A stretch of 64,000 bases of DNA from Linyphia triangularis (Eukaryota; Arthropoda; Arachnida; Araneae; Linyphiidae). The position numbers and the translations under genes were made by a program. The stretch spans positions 31,840,459 to 31,904,458 of the forward strand of contig OZ021726.1 in NCBI GenBank assembly GCA_963978545.1. The letters are read 5' to 3'. The notes beneath the pieces are model-generated. The model did not search any database and had not been told where the DNA came from. It saw only the letters and a program-made list of their open reading frames with translations. The stretch's first letter is position 1. Every line of letters starts with the position of its first letter. This document shows, piece after piece, positions 10,629-19,399 of the stretch.

Positions 10629-11694
10629 TTAGTATAGTTAGAAGAGAGTCCTTAATGGTTTCACAAATATCAGGTATGAACTCTTTTATTTTAATAAGAT
10701 TAATTTCATCCACACTTAGAAAAGTCTCCTTAAGTTGAAATTGGAAAAGCTGCTTTAAAACTAACTCACCCTTGTAGGATAGGATCAAGAGTTGATTGTT
10801 GCAGATAACACTCGAAGTTGAATATTTATTGTTCACATGAAATAGTTTATTGTGGAAGTCTTGAAATGTATCCATATTCATCACAATTCCTTGATTTGTT
10901 GGATAAAAGTTCTCTCCTTGGGCACTATATTGACGCATATGCACAAAAAGGCGAGAGTTCATCTGCTGAAGTGATACTTTGAATCCAAATCCAGGATCCC
11001 ATTCTTTCAGGCATTCATTTTTTTTCTTTGCGGGGGCATAAAGGCGAGTTAACCAGTCGTCTTCGGGAATTGCTTCATCGAACGATCGCTTCCGAGAAGG
11101 AGGCTTGTAGGGATGTTCTACAATATCTTGACCTCTCTCCACAACGTTTCGGAAGGTAACGCTTATTCTCGGCTCCATCACAGCTGGCTCGGCAGGAATA
11201 GCATGAGTCCAGAACTTGTTAGTCGGTGGCTTCATGAGGAGGAGGGACCCACTTGCTAATGGAACTTTGCTGGGCTTAAATTTGGTCTGGGTAAACTTCA
11301 TAATCCTTGTAGCTCCAAGACTCAGGGTTGGGATGATAGAGGCTGGATTCAAGTCTTTTTCGTCATCTTTATGGGCAGCAATCTTAGCATTTCCATTGGG
11401 ATAGAAGTTGAGGAGGGCAAAGTTGTAGTCTTGCCCGGTCTTTCTTTCCACATCCTTCTTCATGGCAAGTAAAGTTGGAGTCCATGGCTTGGCAAAAACA
11501 CACGTTCCAGAAAAGGCATAGTTCACACCAGTATCTCCAAAACCCAACACTTTTCTTTGGGGAATGAAATTTTTTCCATTAAAGTTCATTTGCAGTTTTT
11601 CATATTCGTACTTTAACAACTCATCAAATAACTGCTGCGATTTAGCTGCATCGTAAAAGCTTTCAACAAGTTCGATATTCAAATCAGTCGACAT
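10621..11694 (-). CDS. AlkB-type Fe(II)/2-oxoglutarate dioxygenase fused to PC4-like ssDNA-binding domain
   Basis: An intact frame of 357 codons. Residues about 1-185 are an AlkB-family dioxygenase of the ALKBH2/3 type: N-x-Y-x-x-G at 96-101 (2-oxoglutarate contact), H108-x-D110 and H164 as the iron triad, and R176 and R182 in PRISVTFR, the two arginines that bind 2-oxoglutarate. Such enzymes remove methyl groups from bases, preferring single-stranded nucleic acid. A basic SRKR stretch near 200-203 could be a nuclear signal. Residues about 236-286 fit the PC4/p15 single-stranded-DNA-binding fold (FKV, VHMRQY, YPTNQGIVMN, then an amphipathic helix). Residues 297-345 may be a weaker second copy. 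The start ATG at 11694 has A at -3 and a stop-rich leader. The gene lies wholly within the TIR element, so it is cargo rather than a host gene. It is the only undamaged long frame in the left half of the window. Substrate and role are inferred. Confidence 0.88.
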   Translation of the reverse strand: MSTDLNIELVESFYDAAKSQQLFDELLKYEYEKLQMNFNGKNFIPQRKVLGFGDTGVNYAFSGTCVFAKPWTPTLLAMKKDVERKTGQDYNFALLNFYPNGNAKIAAHKDDEKDLNPASIIPTLSLGATRIMKFTQTKFKPSKVPLASGSLLLMKPPTNKFWTHAIPAEPAVMEPRISVTFRNVVERGQDIVEHPYKPPSRKRSFDEAIPEDDWLTRLYAPAKKKNECLKEWDPGFGFKVSLQQMNSRLFVHMRQYSAQGENFYPTNQGIVMNMDTFQDFHNKLFHVNNKYSTSSVICNNQLLILSYKGELVLKQLFQFQLKETFLSVDEINLIKIKEFIPDICETIKDSLLTILKN

Positions 11695-12060
11695 TTTAAC
11701 TTTGAAGAAATAGCAAACGCACCTTCACTTGACAAAATCAGGGGGAGAAATGGCGTTATCGTTAGCTATCAAACCCGTGAGTGACGTAGTTCATGCATTC
11801 TGATTGGCTTAAAGAAGTCACGTGACCATCAACCCACTCGGCTAATCTCCCCCTCCTATCTTATCACCGCACAATATCCTGCTTCAACAAGCTCAGACAG
11901 GATGACTCATCCAATTAACACCTGCTCATATCCTGTTTAAACATCGAAGCTGTTGCCACCGCATCCCTAAACAATTAGTAGCTATTAACCAATCAGAAGC
12001 GAGCATTTATATCGGTCCATCAGAGGAGACATTAAGCAAGTTATAACGTCCCTAGTAAAA
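11695..12060 (-). promoter_or_regulatory. Putative promoter region of AlkB-PC4
   Basis: This GC-richer region directly upstream of the ATG carries a TGACGTAG CRE-like site (about 11773), a CCAAT-type box ('ctgattggct'), CACGTG (about 11819), a TGACTCA AP-1-type site (about 11911) and a second 'aaccaatcag' near 11988. No clear TATA box is seen close to the ATG. The order of motifs resembles the island at 8589-8870. The promoter role is inferred from position and motif content. Confidence 0.45.
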
Positions 12061-12147
12061 ATGTCTATAACTCTAACTTATTCATTTCGAAGCAACCCTA
12101 GGACAACTCAACTCCATCTTAGTTCAAAGATACACTTTGTAAAAATA

Positions 12148-13010
12148 ATGACGTCATACCCATTGTGACGTCACAAGCATAAATGCCTATAAGTATAACG
12201 TCTTCATTCAGGAGAAGGAACCCTACAACTCAACCCCTGCGTCAAGGAGGGATGAGGGACGGGGATGAGGGACGATGACGTCATGTAAAATTATAGGTGT
12301 TGCCACCTCTAACAAGCTAAATTCGGATATATTCCAACAGAAACAGATTAAATTCATATTTATTTCCATGTTATGACGTCATACCCACTGTGACGTCACA
12401 AGCATAAATGCCTATAAGTATAATGTCTTCATTCAGGAGAAGGAACCCTACAACTCAACCCCTGCGCCAAAGAGGGATGAGGGATGGGGATGAGGGACGA
12501 TGACGTCATCTAAAATTATAGGTGTTGCCACCTCTAACAAGCTAAATTCGGATATATTCCCACAGAAACAGATTAAATTCGTATTTATTTCCATGTTATG
12601 ACGTCATACCCAATGTGACGTCACAAGCATAAATGCCTATAAGTATAATGTCTTCATTCAGGAGAAGGAAACAAACAACTCAACCCCACCCCATCTTAAA
12701 CTTAGCAGAAACCGAAACTAAATGGTGTTGCCACCTTTAACAAGCTAAATTCGGATATATTCCAACAGAAACAGATTAAATTCGTATTTATTTCCATGTT
12801 ATGACGTCATACCCACTGTGACGTCACAAGCCTAAAAGCTTATAAGTATAATGTCTTCATTCAGGAGAAGGAAACAAACAACTCAACCCCACCCCATCCT
12901 AAACTTAGCAGAAACCGAAACTAAATGGTGTTACCACCTTTAACAAGCTAAATTTTAATATATTATGACGTCATACCCACTGTGACGTCACGAGAAAAAG
13001 CCTATAACGA
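12148..13010 (+). repeat. 225-bp tandem repeats with CRE palindromes and TIR-like motif
   Basis: Five units start with ATGACGTCATACCCA at 12148, 12373, 12598, 12801 and 12964 (spacing 225, 225, 203, 163). Each opens with two CRE palindromes about 16 bases apart, then 'aatgcctataagtataa', then 'tcttcattcaggagaagga'. The first two also hold 'ggatgagggac' and 'gatgagggacgatgacgtca' (about 12237-12283 and 12462-12508), a close match to the outer 30-70 bases of the TIR in left-end orientation. Most units contain 'ggtgttgccacct' followed by 'aacaagctaaatt'. This subterminal array abuts the right TIR. Confidence 0.92.
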
Positions 13011-13239
13011 AACCGAAACCAAAACTGCAGCAGGAGGACAACAACTCAACAGCAGGAGTCGAACAACTCAACTCCACTTCCGAGTCACGTCATATCCGTT
13101 GATGTCATAGCCACACCCACTTCCGGTGACGCCATATTCTATGACGTCATATCCGGCGATGTTACATCCGGTGACGTCATCGTCCCTCGTCCCCATTCCT
13201 CATCCTTCCTTGGCGCAGGAGCCCCACATTCTAACTACT
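13011..13239 (-). repeat. Right terminal inverted repeat of the Polinton-like element
   Basis: 229 bp, the inverted partner of 5817-6059. The outer end is 'ccccacattctaactact', followed by the target duplication ACCGAA. It contains two full TGACGTCA palindromes and several one-base variants. Short open frames crossing this region into the Gypsy DNA are junction artefacts. Confidence 0.95.
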
Positions 13240-13245
13240 ACCGAA

Positions 13246-15578
13246 GAGCATCTGGGATGGGGAATAGCCGGTAGTCTCGTGGATAGCGCTGCGATAGGCC
13301 AGAAGAAACAAAGGTAACTTCTGATCCCAGTCCTGTTGGTTTCTTGAAACCATCAGTGAGAGGTTATTGAGGATGGTTCTGTTAAACCTCTCCACCATGC
13401 CATCCGATTGTGGGTGTAAAGGCGTCGTCTGTGTTTTGTCAATGCCAAGTAGATCACAAAGTCCTTTCATTACAGCAGAGGTAAAATTCCTTCCTTGATC
13501 AGAGTGTAACTGAAGAGGCACTCCAAATCTGGGAATCCAGTTCTGAACCATCACCTCTGCAACGGTGGTAGCCTCTTGATCAGGGATAGGATACGCTTCG
13601 GGCCACTTCGTAAAATAATCCATGACAACAAGGATGTATCTGTTGCCATCAGCAGATCGTGGTAGTGGTCCCAAGATGTCAAACGCAATGCGTTCAAAAG
13701 GAGCTCCCACGTTGTAACGTTGCAGTTTTCCTCGACTGCGTTTCTTCGGTCCTTTCCGGGCTGCACAGGCATCACATGATCGGCACCACTTCTCCACGTC
13801 AGCCCTCGCTTTACTCCAGTAGAATCGCTCTCGAACTCTTTGCAACGTCTTCATTACTCCGAAGTGGCCTCCAGTTGGACTACTATGAAGCTCCTTAAGA
13901 ACATCTGAGACTCGGGATTTTGGAAGTAATAGTTGCCATCGGAATGTCTTTCCATCATCAGATTCGAACTTCCTGTACAGCACGCCGTTTCGAATATGGA
14001 GGGAGTCCCAGAGGGCCCAATATTGCTTTGTCGTAGGACTAAAGATGGAAATGTCCTGCCCATAGGTGTCGCATTCAAAGACTCCTTTAAATCGATTATT
14101 GGCTTGATTTCAGGATCTCCCAATTGGTCTTTTCTGATTTCTCCGTCACTCCACGGGTCTGGATCCGTTGATGTTGAAGATGTAACCTGCCGTATTACCG
14201 GATTGATCAGCCCGTAACTCGCTTCAACCCTGGAGCAATATTTGCAGCTCTCTGGGCAGGGTCTCCTAGACAGGGCGTCTGCGTTTCCATGTGATGATCC
14301 TTTCCGATGACGGATATCGATGTCATACTCTTGGAGTCTCTCTATCCATCTGGCTATCTGACCTTCAGGATTCTTGAAATTTAGAAGCCAGGTAAACGAT
14401 GCATGATCCGTACGGAGCAGGAATTTCCTACCGTAGACGTAATGATGGAAATGCTCTACGGCTTTAATTATGGCGAGCAACTCTTTCCTGGTGACACAGT
14501 AATTCCTCTCCGGTTTAGATAGGCACTTACTCCAATATGCTACTACTCGTTCTTGGCCGTTTATTTCTTGGGACAAAACAGCACCGACACTCTCGTTGCT
14601 CGCATCCGTGTCAAGAATGAATGGTTTATCGGGCTGAGGATGCGTCAGAATAGGTGCAGATGTTAAAGCCTCCTTCAGTTGGTCAAATGCATCCTCACAG
14701 TCTTTTGTCCACAAGAATTTCTGCCCGCTCTCTGTCAGTCTGTGAAGGGGTCTTGCGATGTAAGAAAAGTCCTTCACGAATCGTCTATAGTAGGTGCATA
14801 GCCCCAGGAAACTCCTCAATTGATGCACATCTTTGGGGCGTCTCCACTCTTTAACTGCCGACACTTTTTCTGGATCTGTGCGTACACCCTCGGCAGAGAT
14901 GACATGTCCAAGGTAGGTCACTTCATGTCGGAATAACTTGCATTTGGCCGGACTTAACTTCAGGTTGGCGTCTTTTAATTTCCTCAGCACCTTCCTAAAA
15001 TTTTCAAGATGTTCCTCGAAACTTCGCCCCAAGATAATGATGTCATCGAGGTAAACGAGACATTCTTCGTAGGAAAAACCTCTTAGGACTGTTTCCATGA
15101 GGCGTTCGAATGTTGCTGGAGCATTGCATAATCCAAATGGCATCACCTTGAACTGCCAAAGTCCTTGTCCGGCCGTGAAAGCTGTCTTCTCTTTGTCATC
15201 AGGGTGTATCTCAACCTGCCAATATCCACTCTTTAAGTCTAGTGTTGAAAACCACTTGTTTCCAGAAAGAATGTCCAGAGTGTCATCAATTCTGGAAAGA
15301 GGGTAGCTGTCCTTCTTCGTGACATCGTTCAACCTCCGATAATCGAAGCAAAATCTAGTTGAACCATACTTCTTCCGAACCAGGACGATGGGAGAGGCCC
15401 AAGGGCTGGCTGAAGGTTCAATCACGTCGCTATCTTGCATTTCTTTTAGCAGACTTCCTACCTCTTCCTGTTTGGCAAACGGTAGTCGTCTTGGGTGTTG
15501 CTTGATAGGTGGGTGGTCTCCTGTATCAATTCTACGCTGCGTCAAACTTGTTCGTCCGACATCCGAGGATGTGCGGGA
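13246..15578 (-). pseudogene. Gypsy-1 pol: RT, RNase H, integrase N-terminal part
   Basis: Reverse transcriptase shows LDLKSGYWQVEI (motif A, with its Asp) and YLDDIII (the catalytic YxDD). RNase H follows with ILDTDASNE and TDHASFTWLL. The integrase zinc finger is visible as H and H in ELHSSPTGGHFG with C-x2-C in WCRSCDAC. The core has the first Asp in FDILGPLP, the second in LHSDQGRNF and the Glu in GMVERFNRT. A one-base change near 14055 shifts the frame between RNase H and integrase. The frame runs into the target duplication at 13245, after which the last third of integrase is found at 5421-5816. A single in-frame stop at 15579-15581 separates this part from the protease. The enzymes would copy RNA into DNA and insert it; this copy cannot. 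Confidence 0.93.
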
Positions 15579-17232
15579 TTAGACATCTTGGAATTCTTGG
15601 ATGACCAGTTGTGCAGCACTTCTTTCTTTGTTGTTTAACGGTGCATTCTGCAGAAGCTCTGATGTTAAGTTCTCTGAAGACACAGTGACTAGAGGATTGG
15701 TAATTCGATTTATGCAAGTTACTGGAGTACAGGTGGCTAACACTTCACCTTTCTTTATGACTTTCGCTTTATCACTCACATTGGCAACCCTCACAGGTAT
15801 GGCAGGCCTTGAAAGGTCGACGAGAGTTGAAGCTACCAGTACTCCTTTGGGGCTGTTGTGGTTTTCAGGGTATTCCATTATGCCATATCGGAAACTTTTA
15901 TCTTCAGCTATGTATCCAGGAAGTAATAATTCTGTTCTTGCGGGTAATGTGATGTCATTTTGAGCTATTATTTGATGTACGGATTTAACTTCACTATCTT
16001 GGATTCTAAATAACGCTATGTCTTCAGAAACTGAATGCAGCTCATTGTTTTTAAAGTCTAAGGAAAAATTATATTTCCTTAAAAAGTCTAGTCCGAGTAT
16101 ACAAGTGTCCATAATGTCCGCCACATATGCCGTGTGATGATAAGAAGCACTCCCGAACGTGATGTTGATGTTCATTTTTCCATGGATGTTGATTTTATCG
16201 CCGGACACAGTTTGGAGGGTAACGCAGGGCGGCGTCCAGATTAGTCTTCCATCCAGTTGTTGAGCCAAATCTTTCCGGATGATGGTCACATTGGCTCCAG
16301 TATCAATGATCATATTGCAGGGAACTCCATTTACGTGTCCCATGATGAAGAGTCCATTACTGCCGCCACTCATTGCAGAAATTTGTAGAGCTCTAAGATG
16401 GGGCTTCTCAACAACTGGCAACCTCCGCTTGGCGAGAGGGCTTCCATCCTCTCTTCTGGGAGCGGTCTTAGCTCCAGTGTCTTGGCGGGATCGGCAGTTT
16501 CTCCGTATGTGGCCCTCGCCTCCACAGTTCCAGCACTTCAGGCTCTGCTTCTTTTCCGGAGTATTTCGTCTCAAGTTACTGACTTGTCTTAGCAATTCAT
16601 CCAGACGAGCAGCAATTTGTTCTGGCTCCTGTATAGTAACAGTCCTGATAGGATGGCGTTCTCTACGAGTTGCTTGCTGGGCTGCCTCGTACTTCATGGC
16701 ATATACTAAAGCACTTTTTAAATCCTTGACATCTGCCATTCGTAAGGCCTTCTGTATCTCTACTTCCCTGATGCCATCGACGAAGTACTGTAGAGACAGG
16801 ATTTCTCTCGTTTCAGCCGGGCAGTCTGAAAAGGCGAGGTGGGAGAGCCTTTCAACATCCGTGGCGAGCTCCTGGAGTGTTTCAGTAGGCTTCTGTTGGC
16901 GAGATTTCAACTGCAGCCTGCTGTAGTCTTTCACACATTTTTCGCCAAACCGCAGTTCTAATGCACATGAGAGTGTGTTGAAGTCCAAGCGTTGCTCTTC
17001 GGAAAGCGTTTGTAGTATATCTGCAGCTTCAGCTCGCAGAGATGCAGCTAACTGGCAGGCTTTTGTCACGGAGTCCCATCCGTTGGCGTTGGCGACAATT
17101 GTGAATTGAGTTTTATACACTTGCCAGGAAGATTTTCCATCGTAAGTCGAAAGCTTGATTGAAGGTCGGGTGGTAATTGGTACACATTTCAAATCTTCAG
17201 AAATAGTTCTGCTCACCATTCTCTTCTCTAAC
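15579..17232 (-). pseudogene. Gypsy-1 gag (C-terminal part) and protease
   Basis: About 550 codons continuing the gag frame from 26431-26936 across the BEL-1 insertion. The capsid-like region contains YKTQFTIVANANGWDSVTKA and LELRFG. The nucleocapsid zinc knuckle is CWNCGGEGHIRRNC (CCHC). An aspartic protease follows with MIIDTGANVTII (active-site DTG) and ILGLDFLRKY. Gag and protease are in the same frame with no stop between them, unlike in Gypsy-2 and Gypsy-3. The frame ends at a single TAA (15579-15581), after which the RT frame continues in phase. The apparent first few residues at 17233-17267 are BEL-1 LTR sequence. Confidence 0.92.
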
Positions 17233-17498
17233 TGTAGGATCTCACTTGGATCCTTTTTCAGGTTCAAATTATGGAAGATAACACACGCAATTACACTTAA
17301 GAAACGAGAGCAAAATCCTTCACGTCTTTCTTTAATTACAAAAAGTTTTAGAATAAGAACAAGAACATATATAAAATAACAGTTTTTACATTCTAAATAA
17401 AAATTATCGTCTGCACTTTTTCAGCTCGTAACAGAACTCAGAACAAGTAGAATAGTACAAAAGTCAATTCTTATAAGTAACTCCATGATGACGTAACA
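17233..17498 (-). repeat. BEL-1 LTR (3' LTR in element sense)
   Basis: 266 bp from TGTAGGATCTCACTTGGATC to GACGTAACA, paired with 26160-26425. It holds 'tttaattacaaaaag' and 'aacatatataaaataac' blocks; on the element strand a TATATA-like box sits near 17367. The 70 bases between it and the coding region (17499-17574) include the purine-rich stretch complementary to 'tactcccacctttttt'. Confidence 0.95.
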
Positions 17499-17574
17499 TA
17501 CTCCCACCTTTTTTGAGTATTTATTTACTCAAAAAACAAAGTCACATTGAGCAAGTCCAGTCTCTTCGGTGGTT

Positions 17575-18125
17575 TCACCTTTCTCCCATACCTTGAAATC
17601 CAGTAGATATCGTCAGCTGAGCATCAGGAATTGACTCGGTATTCACAGGACCTTGAACTGGATCATCAGTTATGTCTGGTACATCAGAAGGGGTAGTGAC
17701 CGCCACAGGAATATCTTCAGACTGTATCTCTAAGGGAAATACTCGTTGGATAGGACGAATTATTATTGAGTTACCACATTTGAGTAGTAAAGAACGAATT
17801 TTCCCATCTCTACCTGGGATCAATTCCAATACCTTAGCTAGAGGCCAATATAAACGCTTCTTGTTAGGATTCTCAATGAGCACAACTTCTCCAACAGTAA
17901 ATAAACGAGATGATGGTTTTTGACTTTTTCTACTAACAAACCTAAATACTCTTTTCGGAACCTGCCCCTTAAATCCTTAAGAAGTTTAGACCGAAACTTC
18001 ACTCGTTTTTGAAACTTGGCAAAATCACTTAAATCTAAGTCAGTGACATCAAGAGAAGAATTACTCATCAAAAACATTGCTGGCGTAATTGCCACAAGAT
18101 CCTCGGAATCCTCTGAAATGTCTTT
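17575..18125 (-). pseudogene. BEL-1 C-terminal DUF5641-like region
   Basis: Two overlapping frames (18095-17838 and 17883-17575), separated by a frameshift near 17880, contain ITPAMFLMS, then KRVKFRSKLLKDLRGRFRKEYL, then YWPLAKVLELIPGRDGKIRS. This is the conserved tail that follows the integrase core in BEL/Pao polyproteins. The tail after LPLEI-type sequence is Pro/Asp/Thr rich. Upstream, RT to integrase core is missing, with the deletion junction close to 18120-18131. Confidence 0.85.
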
Positions 18126-18127
18126 TC

Positions 18128-18856
18128 AATGTTAAACTTTCATTACTAGGTCATTTGCTTTCAGTTTTAAATGGCAAGGACAATCATATCTGCCATCTGG
18201 AAGCACATTTAAATTATTCTCAAATTGCTCAATTGCTTTTGCATAACGCATGTTTCCTTTTAAATTTTCCACTGGATCTCGAATACTTATTGTTTCCAGA
18301 TCCCACAATTCTTTGATATTAAAAGTAGACAATTGTGTGGATAACATACTTACCACTGATTTTGACAATTGTCTTTCACTTATAGCAGGCATTGACATTA
18401 CAACATGTTCCCTAAAATTTTCTTTAATTTTACCCATTAAAGTATATCCTAACTTGGTTTCAACAGCCGTTAAACCACATTCGAGTGTAATGTTCATACC
18501 CGTTAAGATTAACCCAATAGAATCGGCTCCCATTAGGAAATCGTTTTCATAATGAGACGAATAAATATCAGGTACATCAATATATTTTCCTTTTAGTTCT
18601 GATAGTACCAATATATTCCTAACTTTAGGTAGACACCTACAAATTTTATTCTCTGAAAGAACTGGAATTTTACAAGAAAAGTCACCCGTTAAACTATTTA
18701 TTTCAACATTATAGAGGGGATGTTGCTTGGGACCTTCAATTTTTCGATTGCCCTTTGAGTAATGTAGGAATTTTCACTACCGCTGTCCAGAAGGCAGCGC
18801 AAAACCAGCTCTTTATTTTTATGACTAATTTTAATCATAACTGTTTGTAAGTATAT
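18128..18856 (-). pseudogene. BEL-1 protease and protease-RT linker
   Basis: The frame resumes straight after the Gypsy-2 insertion. The protease shows LLDSGSENSYIT (active-site DSG) near 18790. A frameshift near 18720 separates it from the linker at 18611-18132, which has MGADSIGLILTG and LGYTLMGKI, the typical BEL/Pao region just before RT. The frame ends in TAA at 18132 and then jumps to the C-terminal domain, so about 3 kb of pol is absent compared with BEL-2. Confidence 0.88.
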
Positions 18857-19328
18857 TGTTGTAAATTTTTCCACTGAGGCAATGATGGCACAGTTTTTCA
18901 GATAAAAACTAGTATTTATTCTCTTCAGAAAACTCACAAAATCTATTCACAGATAACAAAGCAATCACTATTAATCCTCAATACAAGCTTCAACAAGAAC
19001 ATCTTCGAATACAGCGATTATACAAGCTCACTCCAATAGGTCAACAAAGCGATCGCGATCGGCTTTCAACGAAGTCTGAAGTCAATCTGAAAACTTTCCC
19101 GATCTACAGTCTCATTTATACTTGGCGCGAGAGAACAATCGAGAAATTTCCAGCCAATTCGTCGGGAAAAGAAACGTCTCGAAACTTCTCGATTGCTTTA
19201 GGTGTTGCCACCTTTTTCTAACCTGTATAATCGCTGTTAATAAATTAAAATAAGATAAAAATAAATTACAATAGAATTTTTAAATAATACGTCACTATTT
19301 ACACTATATACAGACAATTTGTGCAACA
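18857..19328 (-). repeat. Gypsy-2 LTR (3' LTR in element sense)
   Basis: 472 bp from TGTTGTAAATTTTTCC to GTGCAACA, matching 24293-24763. On the element strand a TATAAAT box lies near 19110-19118 beside 'gcgcgccaag'. It includes 'ggtgttgccacct' (19201), a motif also present in the tandem repeats of the Polinton-like element. Confidence 0.96.
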
Positions 19329-19341
19329 TTTCCCCCTTCTT
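19329..19341 (-). other. Gypsy-2 polypurine tract
   Basis: Reads TTTCCCCCTTCTT on the plus strand, AAGAAGGGGGAAA on the element strand, directly next to the LTR. The same tract is found in Gypsy-3 at 39401-39413. Confidence 0.88.
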
Positions 19342-19399
19342 AAAGACTGCACGTCCCGGGCAGTGAAGTCCTTAAGAAGAAAGGCCATTCAATCACTTC

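Larger units (their letters stand above)
5817..13239. mobile_element. Polinton-like (Maverick-like) TIR element carrying AlkB-PC4, non-autonomous
   Basis: A 7,423-bp element bounded by inverted repeats that start AGTAGTTAGAATGTGGGGCT and end with its complement. It is flanked by a perfect 6-bp duplication ACCGAA (5811-5816, 13240-13245). The flanks are the two halves of the Gypsy-1 integrase gene, so the borders are exact. Long TIRs, 5'-AG ends and 6-bp duplications are established hallmarks of Maverick/Polinton elements. No protein-primed polymerase, retroviral-type integrase, packaging ATPase, protease or capsid gene is visible. The content, left to right, is TIR, 2.5 kb of AT-rich DNA, a GC-richer island, about 1.2 kb of degenerate repeats, a small Cys/His reading frame, the AlkB-PC4 gene (both on the minus strand), a promoter-like region, 225-bp tandem repeats and TIR. 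That it is a defective Polinton or a relic of a DNA virus is an inference; that it is a discrete transposed unit is seen directly. Confidence 0.93.

Noticed and set aside
10621..10632. A AAA AAC slippery heptamer right before the AlkB-PC4 stop, as a -1 frameshift site
   Set aside because: The heptamer is in phase, but a -1 slip leads to a frame without the Cys/His cluster; the cluster frame is +1. So canonical -1 recoding cannot join them.
10621..11694. AlkB-PC4 as a resident host ALKBH gene
   Set aside because: It lies between TIRs flanked by a target duplication within a Gypsy integrase gene, so it moved here as cargo.
12148..13010. CRISPR-like array
   Set aside because: Units are 163-225 bp direct repeats with no unique spacers, in a eukaryotic mobile element.
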